Source: Roseibium sediminis
GTDB lineage: Bacteria > Pseudomonadota > Alphaproteobacteria > Rhizobiales > Stappiaceae
Length of the DNA stretch: 64,000 bases
Reading direction: 5' to 3'
Assembly (NCBI RefSeq): GCF_008711325.1
Contig: NZ_VXDB01000002.1
Location: forward strand, 62,001-126,000
Position numbers and translations under genes: made by a program
Notes under the pieces: model-generated
The model's database searches: none
Told to the model about the DNA's origin: nothing
The model's input: only the letters and a program-made list of their open reading frames with translations
In this document: one piece after another, positions 26,254-35,321 of the stretch
How positions within the stretch are numbered: position 1 is the first letter of the stretch
How the letters are laid out: each line of letters starts with the position of its first letter

Positions 26254-26664
26254 CTATTTGCCGGACTTCAGTTTCTGGCGGATTTCCTTTTCGTGGTGTC
26301 GCCAGAACAGCTGGTCGCACAGGCTCAGCCTGTAGGCTCCGTTTTCGCCTTTCCTCACCAGCCAGGACATGCGTGTTCCCGCTTTGAGCGAAACACCACA
26401 TGCGGCACTATGTCTTGCGGTTTCAACGACGATCCTTTTGCCTGCCGATCCGGATATGACCTCAAGAACCCGGATATTCGCCGTGATCCGGCGGTCGTTT
26501 TGCATTCCGCGAAGGCTTTCGACCTCCCCTTCAAACAATAGCGTTCCAGGTTCACGGATCATCCGCATGTCGACCGGTCCATTTGCAGGGCGCATGCAGC
26601 TGCAGGCCCACGCCTCAGCCGCAAGGGAAAGCCAGAATACAATGAATAAAAGCACATTTTTCAC
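26254..26664 (-). CDS. Exported protein resembling a TIMP/netrin (NTR) domain
   Basis: A 136-residue frame with a GTG start at 26664; a GTG three codons later (26655) has better-spaced GAGAAG. After a signal peptide the mature protein begins CSC (WACSCMRP), as in tissue inhibitors of metalloproteinases, followed by LFEGEVESL, ANIRVLEVISGSAGKRIVVET and SAACGVSLKAGTRMSWLV, the strand pattern of bacterial NTR-like domains, ending with a conserved SLCDQ cysteine. Four cysteines could pair in the oxidising periplasm. No protease partner is nearby. Similarity is by pattern only. Confidence 0.75.
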   Translation of the reverse strand: MKNVLLFIVFWLSLAAEAWACSCMRPANGPVDMRMIREPGTLLFEGEVESLRGMQNDRRITANIRVLEVISGSAGKRIVVETARHSAACGVSLKAGTRMSWLVRKGENGAYRLSLCDQLFWRHHEKEIRQKLKSGK

Positions 26665-26833
26665 TTCTCAAACCCCAACACATAAAATCCAGGTCGACGT
26701 AATATATTGTTTTATCGACTTTATTGCTTAGTCAAAAACACAGCGCGAAGATTTCTACTTAACTTCCATTTAGGGCATTTCCGCTGCCTATAGGGGAACT
26801 TAAGGAACCCCCACCTTTTTATGGAAGCTCAAC

Positions 26834-28621
26834 ATGCGGATTTCCCAGTATATGGTTGCCGGACTGATTGTTTCGGTTCTGGCCTCTGCTGCACTTGTCT
26901 ACAACTATACATCGTATAGGACAGCATCGCAGGACTACAAGACTGCATTGAAAAACCAATACGCATCCTACCTTCTTGCTGATGAGCTCCGCCAAAGCTC
27001 CGATGACCTGACACGACTTGCAAGAACATATGTCGTGACAGGAGATTCTTCTTACGAAGATCAGTACATGAAGATCCTGGCCATTCGTGATGGCAAAGAG
27101 CCGACCCCGGTCGACTATCACCGCATCTACTGGGACTTCGTGGCAAGTGGTGTTGCCAAGCCGCGCCCTGATGGGGAAAGCGTCGGCCTTCTGGACCGTA
27201 TGCGTGCGGTAGGCTTCACGGACGCGGAATTTGTAAAGCTGGAAGAAGCCAAGGCCAATTCCGATGGCCTCGTCAATCTTGAAGTCGAAGCCATGAACTA
27301 CGTCAAGGGTCTGGATGCTGCCGGCAATCCGATCGAAGCCAATGACCCGATGAAACCGATCCAGATGCTGCACAGCAAGGACTATCACCGCTACAAGGCC
27401 AATATCATGGGCCCGGTGGACGAGTTCTACAAATTGATGGAAGCACGGGTCAGCGCAAGCGTGGAAACGGCAAGGGCTCAGCAGGATTCTGCTCAGGCAA
27501 TCTTCTATGCCAGCGTCTTCATGATTGTTGTTACCCTCTTCGGGCTGATTGCCTTCGTGTTCTTGAGCATCCTGCGGTCTACTCGCCAGATTTACCTCTC
27601 CATGAAAGCCGTTGCCAACAGAGCAATTGAGGACGAGGTAGGGGAAACCCGCCGCAAGGACGAAATTGGCAGCATGGCCCGTGTTCTGGACCAGCTGCGA
27701 CTGTCCCTTCTGGAGAAGAAGCAGCTTGAAACCTCGCAGGCTGAAGACGAAAAGAAGATGAAAGCGCAGATGGCGAAGGAGCGTGCTGCCTTTGCCGAGA
27801 ACTTCAACAACAAGATCGCGTCGCTCTTCAACAGCATGAGCGCCACCATCGAGGAAGTTCAGCACAGCACGGTTCGCCTGCTCCAGTATGCTCAAAAGAC
27901 CGAGCATGAATCGCAAGGCTCCCTTTCTGCAACGTCCGAAGCACGCGCATCGGCGCAGACAGTGGCATCCGCAAGCACCGAGCTTTCTGCATCCATCAGC
28001 GAACTGAACAACAGGATCAGTCAGGTGAATGCCCGCATTCAGGATGCAACGGAGGTTTCCTCCAATGCCAGCGAGCAAATGACCGAGCTCAACACCCTTG
28101 CTGACAGCATCGGCACAGTGATTGGTCTCATTCAGGACATTGCCGAGCAAACCAACCTTCTTGCCCTCAACGCCACCATCGAAGCGGCGCGTGCAGGCGA
28201 AGCAGGCAAGGGTTTCGCGGTCGTTGCTGCGGAAGTGAAGGAACTGGCAACCCAGACATCAAAGGCAACCGACGAGATCCGCACGAAGATCGAAGCCATT
28301 CAGGGTTCTACCGGCGACTCGGTCGATGCGATCAAGCAGATCAACGACATCCTCAGCGAAATGAAGGTGTTCGTGGAAGATTTGACGGGATCAGTTTCCC
28401 AACAAAGTCAGGCCACTGGCGAGATCGCGGCAGCGGCTGCGGAATCGACACACAACGCCGATCAGATGGCAGACTCGGTCAGCCGCGTTGGCAGCATGAC
28501 CTCGGAAAACCGGGATCTGGCCTCGCAGCTTGATGATCGTGCCAAGAAGCTTGAGGAAAGCTCGCGCATGATCAAGTCGGCCATTGATGACTTCCTGCAC
28601 TCAAGCACCCGCGCCGCCTGA
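26834..28621 (+). CDS. Methyl-accepting chemotaxis protein
   Basis: A 595-residue chemoreceptor: membrane helix about 7-28, a small periplasmic four-helix sensor domain (about 30-218), second helix about 222-250, HAMP (about 251-300) and a signalling domain with [20 protein letters not shown] and [20 protein letters not shown]. The tip is identical to that of the chemoreceptor at 10.8 kb, so both should join the same receptor class and kinase. No CheR-tethering pentapeptide is present. The ligand is unknown. It ends before a strong terminator. Confidence 0.94.
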   Translation: MRISQYMVAGLIVSVLASAALVYNYTSYRTASQDYKTALKNQYASYLLADELRQSSDDLTRLARTYVVTGDSSYEDQYMKILAIRDGKEPTPVDYHRIYWDFVASGVAKPRPDGESVGLLDRMRAVGFTDAEFVKLEEAKANSDGLVNLEVEAMNYVKGLDAAGNPIEANDPMKPIQMLHSKDYHRYKANIMGPVDEFYKLMEARVSASVETARAQQDSAQAIFYASVFMIVVTLFGLIAFVFLSILRSTRQIYLSMKAVANRAIEDEVGETRRKDEIGSMARVLDQLRLSLLEKKQLETSQAEDEKKMKAQMAKERAAFAENFNNKIASLFNSMSATIEEVQHSTVRLLQYAQKTEHESQGSLSATSEARASAQTVASASTELSASISELNNRISQVNARIQDATEVSSNASEQMTELNTLADSIGTVIGLIQDIAEQTNLLALNATIEAARAGEAGKGFAVVAAEVKELATQTSKATDEIRTKIEAIQGSTGDSVDAIKQINDILSEMKVFVEDLTGSVSQQSQATGEIAAAAAESTHNADQMADSVSRVGSMTSENRDLASQLDDRAKKLEESSRMIKSAIDDFLHSSTRAA

Positions 28622-28640
28622 GAGCAGCACCTGTAGACAA

Positions 28641-28673
28641 AAAAAACGCCGCGGTTTTCCGCGGCGTTTTTGT
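28641..28673 (+). terminator. Bidirectional terminator between chemoreceptor and pccB
   Basis: AAAAAACGCCGCGG, loop TTTT, CCGCGGCGTTTTTGT forms a perfect stem with A and T tracts on each side; it serves the convergent chemoreceptor and pccB genes. Confidence 0.93.
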
Positions 28674-28690
28674 TTGAACCCGACCTTTTG

Positions 28691-30223
28691 TCAGAGCGGG
28701 ATGTTGTCGTGCTTCTTCCAGGGCGTTTCCACCTGCTTGGAGCGCAGCAGGGCCAGCGCCTTCGAGACCCGACGGCGCGTGGAATGCGGACGGATCACGT
28801 CGTCGATATAGCCGCGCTCTGCCGCCACAAACGGGTTGGCAAAGCGGTCTTCGTAATCCTTCGTGCGCTTGGCGATCTTTTCCTTGTCGGAAAGCTCGGA
28901 GCGATAGAGGATTTCGACAGCGCCCTTCGCACCCATCACCGCAATCTCGGCAGTCGGCCAGGCGTAGTTGATGTCGCCGCGGATGTGTTTGGAGCTCATC
29001 ACGTCATAGGCACCACCATAGGCCTTGCGCGTAATGACGGTCACTTTCGGAACGGTTGCTTCCGAATAGGCAAAGAGCAGCTTTGCACCGTGCTTGATCA
29101 GACCGCCATATTCCTGCGCCGTGCCCGGAAGGAATCCCGGAACGTCAACGAATGTGACAATCGGAATGCTGAAGCAGTCGCAGAAGCGAACGAATCGGGC
29201 TGCCTTGCGGCTGGCGTCGGAATCAAGCACTCCGGCCAGAACCATCGGCTGGTTTGCAATGATGCCGACCGTGCGCCCCTCGATGCGACCAAAGCCGGTA
29301 ATGATATTGGCGGCAAAGCTCGGCTGGATTTCGTAGAAGTCGCCCTCGTCCACCGTCTTCAGAACCAGCTCCTTCATATCGTAGGGCTTGTTCGGATTGT
29401 CGGGGATCAGGGAATCGAGCGACATGTCGATCCGATCAGCTTCGTCGTGGGTTTCGATTTCCGGAACATCCGCCATGTTGTTCATGGGAAGGAAATCGAT
29501 CAGCCGGCGCATCTCCAGCAACGCCTCGACATCATTGTCGAATGCGCCGTCGGCAATGGACGACTTGGTTGTGTGGATGGACGCACCGCCCAGCTGTTCC
29601 GCCGTAACGGTTTCGTTGGTAACGGTTTTCACCACGTCCGGACCGGTGACAAACATGTAGGACGTATCACGCACCATGAAGATGAAATCGGTCATGGCAG
29701 GCGAATAGACGTCACCGCCTGCGCATGGGCCCATGATCAGCGAAATCTGCGGGATGACGCCGGAGGCCTGAACGTTGCGGGCAAACACCTCGCCATAGCC
29801 GCCCAGCGCCGCGACGCCTTCCTGAATACGGGCGCCACCAGCATCAAACAGGCCGATAATCGGCGCGCGGTTGCGCAGCGCCATGTCCTGAAGCTTGGTG
29901 ATCTTTTCCGCGTGGGTTTCCGACAGCGAGCCGCCAAAAACCGTGAAATCCTTGGAGAAGACATAGACCGTGCGGCCATTGACGGTTCCCCAGCCGGTAA
30001 CCACACCGTCACCCGGGATATGCTGTTCGTCCATGCCGAAATCGGTACAGCGATGCTGCTTGAACATGTCGAACTCTTCGAAGGAGCCTTCGTCCAGCAG
30101 GATCTCGATCCGCTCACGTGCTGTCAGCTTTCCCTTGGAATGCTGCGCATCAATCCGTCGCTGTCCGCCCCCCAGGCGCGCCGTTTCGCGGCGGCTTTCC
30201 AATTCGGCAAGGATTTCCTTCAT
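28691..30223 (-). CDS. pccB: Propionyl-CoA carboxylase beta (carboxyltransferase) subunit
   Basis: Start at ATG 30223 ([20 protein letters not shown]) behind GGAG gives 510 residues, the usual PccB length. The carboxyltransferase motifs are [42 protein letters not shown] and [18 protein letters not shown]. It transfers the carboxyl group from biotin on PccA to propionyl-CoA. Terminated independently of pccA and separated from it by four genes, so the two must be co-regulated by other means. The 298-base region upstream (30224..30521), shared with the divergent ATP-grasp gene, shows no motif I recognise. Confidence 0.96.
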   Translation of the reverse strand: MKEILAELESRRETARLGGGQRRIDAQHSKGKLTARERIEILLDEGSFEEFDMFKQHRCTDFGMDEQHIPGDGVVTGWGTVNGRTVYVFSKDFTVFGGSLSETHAEKITKLQDMALRNRAPIIGLFDAGGARIQEGVAALGGYGEVFARNVQASGVIPQISLIMGPCAGGDVYSPAMTDFIFMVRDTSYMFVTGPDVVKTVTNETVTAEQLGGASIHTTKSSIADGAFDNDVEALLEMRRLIDFLPMNNMADVPEIETHDEADRIDMSLDSLIPDNPNKPYDMKELVLKTVDEGDFYEIQPSFAANIITGFGRIEGRTVGIIANQPMVLAGVLDSDASRKAARFVRFCDCFSIPIVTFVDVPGFLPGTAQEYGGLIKHGAKLLFAYSEATVPKVTVITRKAYGGAYDVMSSKHIRGDINYAWPTAEIAVMGAKGAVEILYRSELSDKEKIAKRTKDYEDRFANPFVAAERGYIDDVIRPHSTRRRVSKALALLRSKQVETPWKKHDNIPL

Positions 30224-30521
30224 TGCATTCTCCAAACCTCTATTTGTCAGGGGTCGTAGCACGCAGTTTTTGCGATGCAAAGTCAGCAGATAGGAGAAGA
30301 TGCCGCATTTTTGTCCAAACAGGCCGGAAAACCGCCGGAAACAGCCCTCTTGAAACTTCATAGTGCAGCGCGTTTTCAGGCGTTTGTGCCCGCAACACTC
30401 ATGCCACCGAGCAGGACTGGCCTGCTCTGAGAAGAGGCAAACGCGCCCAATAAAAGAGCTTGGAAAGTATTTTTGCCTCTGTCATGTTTACTGAAAGAAA
30501 AAATACAAACAGGGAGAAGCC

Positions 30522-31946
30522 ATGTCTGGTGAGCGAACGTTTTTCAACGAAATGCTCGATGATGCAGGGAACTCAAGACCCGCATATGCAAAACTGGACA
30601 GTTGGCTGGCGTCCAAGCCTCCAAATTTTCTGAAGAAGAAGAACCGGGAAGCAGAGACGATATTTCGTCGGCTCGGAATTACCTTTGCGGTATACGGCTC
30701 AAGCCAGGCAACCGAACGTCTTATTCCCTTCGATCCCATTCCGCGAATACTGTCCGCCTCCGAATGGCGCCGCCTGTCAGCTGGCATCGACCAGCGGGTA
30801 CGCGCGCTGAATGCCTTCCTGCATGACATTTATCACCGTCAGGAAATCATTCGCGCTGGTCGCATTCCGGCGGATCTGATCATGCAGAATGAAGCCTTTC
30901 TGCCGGAAATGGTCGGCTTCACCCCTGCCCGCAAGGTCTATGCCCATATCATCGGCACCGATCTTGTTCGCGTTGGCGAAGACGATTTCTATGTTCTGGA
31001 AGACAACACGCGCACACCATCCGGCGTTTCCTACATGATGGAAAACCGGGAAACGATGATGCGCATGTTCCCCGAGCTGTTCGAGCTTCATCGGGTTGCC
31101 CCGGTCGAGCATTATCCGGACTCCCTGCGCCAGACGCTTGAAAGCGTGGGCCCGGACCAGTCCAAATCGAACCAGACCGTCGTCGTCCTGACACCCGGCA
31201 TCTACAACTCTGCCTATTTCGAGCACGCGTTTCTTGCCGATTCCATGGGCGTTGAACTGGTTGAGGGCCGCGACCTCTTCGTCGATGAAGGCAAGGTCTT
31301 CATGCGCACGACCCGCAAACCGAAACAGGTCGACGTCATTTACCGGCGCATTGATGATGCGTTTCTCGATCCCCTCACCTTCCAGCCGGAATCCATGCTT
31401 GGCGTACCGGGCCTGTTCGATGCCTATCGGGCCGGCAATGTGACGATCTGCAACGCACCGGGCACAGGCATCGCCGACGACAAGGCGATCTATGCCTATG
31501 TTCCGGATATCATCGAGTTCTATACCGGCCAGAAGCCCATCTTGAAGAATGTTCCCACGTGGAACTGCTCACGACCAGACGACCTTGCCTATGTTCTCGA
31601 CAATCTGGAGGACATCGTCGTCAAGGAAGTTCACGGGTCCGGCGGCTACGGCATGCTGATCGGCCCGACGGCTTCCAAGAAGGAAATTGCGGACTTCCGG
31701 AAGGTTCTGGAATCCAACCCGTCGAACTACATCGCCCAGCCCACGCTGGCTCTTTCAGCCTGTCCGACCCATGTCGCCTCAGGTGTAGCTCCCCGTCATG
31801 TGGACCTCAGGCCGTATGTCCTGATCGGTGATCAGGTCCGCATCACCCCGGGCGGGCTCACCCGCGTTGCGCTCAAGAAAGGCTCCCTGGTGGTCAATTC
31901 CAGCCAGGGTGGCGGCACGAAAGACACCTGGGTTCTGGAGGACTGA
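30522..31946 (+). CDS. Circularly permuted ATP-grasp type 2 protein (Anbu cluster)
   Basis: A 474-residue protein with AGGGAGAAG ahead of its ATG. It matches the DUF404/DUF407 CP_ATPgrasp family: SASEWRRLSAGIDQRVRALN, FTPARKVYAHIIGTDLVR, YVLEDNTRTPSGVSYM, VDVIYRRIDDAF, and the nucleotide-binding GSGGYGMLIGP. ATP-grasp enzymes of this type are predicted to form amide bonds, that is peptide-like products. The next gene starts four bases after its stop. The order ATP-grasp, alpha-E, transglutaminase, Anbu is the known Anbu neighbourhood; the reaction itself has not been settled. Confidence 0.92.
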   Translation: MSGERTFFNEMLDDAGNSRPAYAKLDSWLASKPPNFLKKKNREAETIFRRLGITFAVYGSSQATERLIPFDPIPRILSASEWRRLSAGIDQRVRALNAFLHDIYHRQEIIRAGRIPADLIMQNEAFLPEMVGFTPARKVYAHIIGTDLVRVGEDDFYVLEDNTRTPSGVSYMMENRETMMRMFPELFELHRVAPVEHYPDSLRQTLESVGPDQSKSNQTVVVLTPGIYNSAYFEHAFLADSMGVELVEGRDLFVDEGKVFMRTTRKPKQVDVIYRRIDDAFLDPLTFQPESMLGVPGLFDAYRAGNVTICNAPGTGIADDKAIYAYVPDIIEFYTGQKPILKNVPTWNCSRPDDLAYVLDNLEDIVVKEVHGSGGYGMLIGPTASKKEIADFRKVLESNPSNYIAQPTLALSACPTHVASGVAPRHVDLRPYVLIGDQVRITPGGLTRVALKKGSLVVNSSQGGGTKDTWVLED

Positions 31947-31949
31947 CCA

Positions 31950-32900
31950 ATGCTCGGAAGAACCGCATCATCCCTGTTCTGGATGTCTCGCTACCATGAG
32001 CGCGCCATGAACACCGCCAAGTTGCTGGAAGTGGCTTACCGAACAGCTATCGTTGCCCATGGAGGTCAGGATTCCGAAGACGACTGGCGCTTTGCCCTCC
32101 TGTGTGCGGGCTGCGCTTTCGGCTATCAGGAGAAGATCGGCGATGTCTCACCCAAGGGGGTGATCTCCTACATGGTGTTCGACAAGGAAAACCCGTCCAG
32201 CGTCCGCGTTTGCCTTGAAACTGCAAGAAACAACGCGCGTGCGGTGCGCACCAGCATCACATCGGAGCTCTGGGAAGCGATCAACACCACTTGGATCGAA
32301 TTCATGGACACCAGTCCGCAGTCGATCACCCGCGACCGGCTGCCGGAGTTCCTGTCGTGGATCAGCCAGCGCTCACATCTTTTCCGTGGCGCCCTTCTCA
32401 ACACGCTGCTGCGCGATGACGGCTATTTCTTCAGCCAGCTCGGCAATTTCGTGGAACGGGCAGATAACACGGCGCGCGTCCTCAACACTCAGTACTGGGT
32501 CTTGCTGCCGGACAATGACGTGATCGGCGATGGCTCCATGGACCGTTATCAATGGACGGGCATCCTGCGCGCACTTTCGGGACATCGCAGCTACCGCTTT
32601 GCGTACCCGGACGCCAAGCTGACAGCCTTCAACATCGCGGAGTTTCTTATCCTTCGGCGGGAAATGCCGCGTTCGCTTGCACATTGCTATGAATGGATCA
32701 GCGGATCGGCCAACGATCTGGGACTGTTTTACGGCGAAAAACTGCCGAGCCTGACCATGGCAGACCAGATCAGCGATGATCTGGCAAACACAGAGATGCA
32801 AGACATCTATCACAACGGCCTGCACGACTTCCTGAATGATTTCATCATTCAGAACAACAACTTCGCAGGCCAGCTTTCCAAGGACTACAATTTCGCCTGA
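31950..32900 (+). CDS. Alpha-E domain protein (DUF403)
   Basis: A 316-residue all-helical protein starting MLGRTASSLFWMSRYHERA, the hallmark of the alpha-E family (DUF403), with NFVERADNTARVLNTQYW and FLILRREMPRSLAHC later on. The alpha-E protein almost always accompanies the permuted ATP-grasp enzyme, probably as a physical partner; no catalytic residues are established. It starts four bases after the ATP-grasp stop and ends 15 bases before the transglutaminase gene, so the three are one transcription unit. Confidence 0.92.
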   Translation: MLGRTASSLFWMSRYHERAMNTAKLLEVAYRTAIVAHGGQDSEDDWRFALLCAGCAFGYQEKIGDVSPKGVISYMVFDKENPSSVRVCLETARNNARAVRTSITSELWEAINTTWIEFMDTSPQSITRDRLPEFLSWISQRSHLFRGALLNTLLRDDGYFFSQLGNFVERADNTARVLNTQYWVLLPDNDVIGDGSMDRYQWTGILRALSGHRSYRFAYPDAKLTAFNIAEFLILRREMPRSLAHCYEWISGSANDLGLFYGEKLPSLTMADQISDDLANTEMQDIYHNGLHDFLNDFIIQNNNFAGQLSKDYNFA

Positions 32901-32915
32901 CGGCTAGGACCTTTT

Positions 32916-33728
32916 ATGCGCCTCTTTGTTCGACATACCACACGTTACCACTATGACACGCCGCTCGCCAACGCGATGCAACAGCTGCGCCTCACCCCGA
33001 ATGACGGTGCCAGCCAGAAGGTTATCGACTGGACGATCGAAACTCCGGGGATGGATCGGGCAGCCAGCTATCAGGATGCCTTCGACAACGTAGTTCATAT
33101 GGTTTCGACCCATGACATCGTCGAAACCGTGGAGATCACGGCATCTGGAACAGTCGACACGCAAGACACTTCCGGCGTCATCGGTTTTGAAAAGGGGGCA
33201 GCGCCGGTTCGCATATATACGCGTGTCACTCCGCTGACCAAGGCTAATCAGGCTATCCGACGCCTCGCGAATGTCGTGGATGAAGATACCCCCTTACCAG
33301 GCTTTCACGAGCTCATGCATTCGATCCGCGAGAAGGTGGAATACAAGACCGGTGTAACGGAAACCCATGCCACGGCCATTTCCACTTTCGCGTCGGGCGA
33401 AGGAGTGTGTCAGGACCACGCCCACATTTTCATAGCCGCAGCCCGATCCATTGGTATTCCGGCCCGTTATGTGTCCGGATATCTTCTATTGGACGATGCG
33501 CAGGCTTCCGAAGCGCATCATGCGTGGGCCGAAGTGTTCATCAAGGATCTGGGTTGGGTGGGATTTGATGTGTCGAATGAGATTTGCCCGACCGACCGCT
33601 ATATCCGCCTGACGACCGGACTGGATTCCCGATCGGCCGCTCCGATCAAGGGCATTCGCTTTGGCGGCAGGGAAGAAAATCTGCAGGTGGAAGTGGATGT
33701 CACCCAAAGTTTGCAACAACAACAGTGA
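32916..33728 (+). CDS. Transglutaminase-like cysteine protease, Anbu cluster
   Basis: A 270-residue protein with an N-terminal Bact_transglu_N beta domain (MRLFVRHTTRYHYDTPL) and a transglutaminase core. The catalytic triad is visible: Cys165 in GEGVCQDHAHIF, His202 in SEAHHAWAEVF and Asp218 in GWVGFDVSNE. Such bacterial members are predicted cytoplasmic peptidases that may cleave or transfer the peptide tag made by the ATP-grasp/alpha-E pair (hypothesis in the literature on this cluster). It is separated from the Anbu gene by an unexplained 355-base gap. Confidence 0.92.
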   Translation: MRLFVRHTTRYHYDTPLANAMQQLRLTPNDGASQKVIDWTIETPGMDRAASYQDAFDNVVHMVSTHDIVETVEITASGTVDTQDTSGVIGFEKGAAPVRIYTRVTPLTKANQAIRRLANVVDEDTPLPGFHELMHSIREKVEYKTGVTETHATAISTFASGEGVCQDHAHIFIAAARSIGIPARYVSGYLLLDDAQASEAHHAWAEVFIKDLGWVGFDVSNEICPTDRYIRLTTGLDSRSAAPIKGIRFGGREENLQVEVDVTQSLQQQQ

Positions 33729-34083
33729 CTTCGCGGAAACTTTGTAATATTTCTTCCGCGCTAGCTGATTAGGATCAGGACCCATTAGTGTGGTTGAGAT
33801 GGTGTTCGAGAAGCCGCGAGATGCTGGGGAAACTCCAAAGAGCGCGGTTCATGCCCCGGTCAAGGACGTTGACGCCACAGAACGCCGTGAAGTCGAGCAC
33901 CGTGCAAGTCGGGTGTATTTACTCGGATGACAGCTCGAATGCCGCTGGAAGACAAAGCAATTCCTGCCGGTTTACACCTTGTCTCCGCACAAATTTGTCC
34001 CGGCCATCTTTACCAGATTAACAGGCCTTGGCCCTAACCTCTCCATAGACAAACAAGAAGACCGCGCGGCAGGAGATCGCACC
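33729..34083. other. 355-base gap inside the Anbu cluster, contents unexplained
   Basis: No convincing gene is visible. A short minus-strand open stretch (about 33784..33927) ends LNHTNGS at a TGA without a start codon. GGATCAGGACCC near 33773 looks like the edge of a mobile or repeated sequence. The last 20 bases carry the AGGAG ribosome site of the Anbu gene. Confidence 0.4.
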
Positions 34084-34815
34084 TTGACCTATTGTGTTGG
34101 CCTCAAACTGGATCGGGGGCTGGTTTTCGCCGCTGACACCCGTACGAATGCCGGGTTGGACAATGTTGCCACCTTCAAAAAGCTCCATATCTGGGAGAAC
34201 GCCGGGGACCGCGTGATCGCGCTTATGTCGGCTGGAAATCTGGCAACTACACAGGCTGTCATTTCGCTGTTGTCCGAGCAAATCGCCCGCGGCGGCGATG
34301 GTGAAACGAACCTGATGAATGTCGACACCATGTTCCAGGCGGCCCGGCTTGTTGGCAAGGCCGTTCGCGATGTCGCGCGCATGGACAACGACGGGAGCGG
34401 CGCAAATGCCGAAAACTTCTCCGTCACCTTCATTCTGGGTGGACAGATCAAGGGTGAAAAGCCCCGGCTCTTCCAGATCTATTCGGCAGGCAACTTCATT
34501 GAAGTGTCGGATGACACGCCTTACCTGCAAATCGGCGAGCACAAATACGGCAAGCCCATCCTTGACCGCGTGACCCAACCGGACATGCGCCTTGGCGAGG
34601 CTGCCAAGATGATCATGCTGTCATTCGACTCGACCCTGCGATCGAACCTTTCGGTCGGCATGCCGATCGACCTGCTTCTGTACAACACGGACACATTCTC
34701 GGCCGACCGTCAGGTCAGAATTGAACAGGATGACCCGTATTTCCAGAAGCTCTCAAAGGCGTGGTCAGACGGACTGCGCGATGCCTTTTCCTCCATCGAG
34801 GAACTGGAAGTCTGA
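34084..34815 (+). CDS. Anbu: bacterial proteasome-beta homologue
   Basis: A 243-residue protein that starts at a TTG (34084) with AGGAG eight bases upstream; the upstream open frame has no plausible start and this start places Thr directly after Met (TYCVGLKLDRGLVFAADTRTNAG). In this Ntn-hydrolase fold an exposed N-terminal Thr would be the nucleophile after Met removal. Anbu assembles into helical or ring-like oligomers related to HslV and the 20S beta subunit, without a known ATPase. The three preceding genes fit the conserved cluster. Its protease activity and substrate remain unclear. Confidence 0.92.
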   Translation: MTYCVGLKLDRGLVFAADTRTNAGLDNVATFKKLHIWENAGDRVIALMSAGNLATTQAVISLLSEQIARGGDGETNLMNVDTMFQAARLVGKAVRDVARMDNDGSGANAENFSVTFILGGQIKGEKPRLFQIYSAGNFIEVSDDTPYLQIGEHKYGKPILDRVTQPDMRLGEAAKMIMLSFDSTLRSNLSVGMPIDLLLYNTDTFSADRQVRIEQDDPYFQKLSKAWSDGLRDAFSSIEELEV

Positions 34816-35154
34816 TTATTTCTTCAGGACGTAGCGGATTGAAGACGTATCCATGGGCGCCTGAGGTCCGCTGAAGTCATAGCGGATCTCCTCGACCCGA
34901 ATGGTTTGCCGCCGCCCTTCCCTGAAGGTGTAACCGGAAATGCCGGTATCAAAGCGGATTGTCCGGCCAGTCTTTGTCGTACCCTCAAAACAGGGGAACG
35001 GCTCTGGCATCATGCCCATGCAATAGACGCGCTCGGGAGAAATCGTGACTGTCAGCGTTGTGCGCTCCAGCACCGGCAGATGGTCAAATGGGCCTCCCGC
35101 CGACGCAGGCAGTGGTGTGGCGAGCAAGATCGCGGTCACAGCCAGTTTTCTCAT
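34816..35154 (-). CDS. Exported DUF4377-like protein
   Basis: A 112-residue protein with a signal peptide (residues 1-19, cleavage after ASA). The body, VTISPERVYCMGMMPEPFPC, GISGYTFREGRRQTIRVEEI and the end DTSSIRYVL, follows the DUF4377 pattern seen in HslJ-associated and META-type envelope proteins. Its two cysteines could form a periplasmic disulfide. The function is unknown. It ends directly against the convergent Anbu gene. The 105-bp repeat lies upstream of its start. Confidence 0.75.
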   Translation of the reverse strand: MRKLAVTAILLATPLPASAGGPFDHLPVLERTTLTVTISPERVYCMGMMPEPFPCFEGTTKTGRTIRFDTGISGYTFREGRRQTIRVEEIRYDFSGPQAPMDTSSIRYVLKK

Positions 35155-35168
35155 TCAGCGCACTCCAT

Positions 35169-35306
35169 GCTTTTGACGTCCCTGACTAGAGCTCGTCTCG
35201 CATTCACTGAATCACTCGACGTTCTCTAGATATTTGATTTGGCGCATTTCCTGACGGCGAACCGGTATCCACTTCGTCTGGAAAGGCTCTAGATGACGTC
35301 AAAAGC
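35169..35306. repeat. 12-base inverted repeat enclosing mobile repeat copy A
   Basis: GCTTTTGACGTC (35169..35180) and GACGTCAAAAGC (35295..35306) are perfect reverse complements flanking the 105-bp element. Without the element they would form a 12-pair hairpin with a loop of about 11 bases. Confidence 0.75.
35187..35291 (+). repeat. 105-bp mobile intergenic repeat, copy A
   Basis: It begins TAGAGCTCGTC and ends GGCTCTA, the same length as copies B and C and over 85 percent identical by eye. The core TTTCCTGACGGCGAACCGGT is shared by all three. The first 42 bases form a hairpin. Confidence 0.9.
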
Positions 35307-35321
35307 AGGCAGAATGATGGT

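Noticed and set aside
26819-28150. A 443-codon frame antisense to the second chemoreceptor
   Set aside because: The chemoreceptor has all domains in order; the antisense product has no recognisable fold.
34816-35154. Reading the 105-bp repeat as part of the DUF4377 gene's promoter
   Set aside because: The same repeat stands in two other gaps, after the barrel gene and before crcB, so it is a dispersed element rather than a gene-specific control region.
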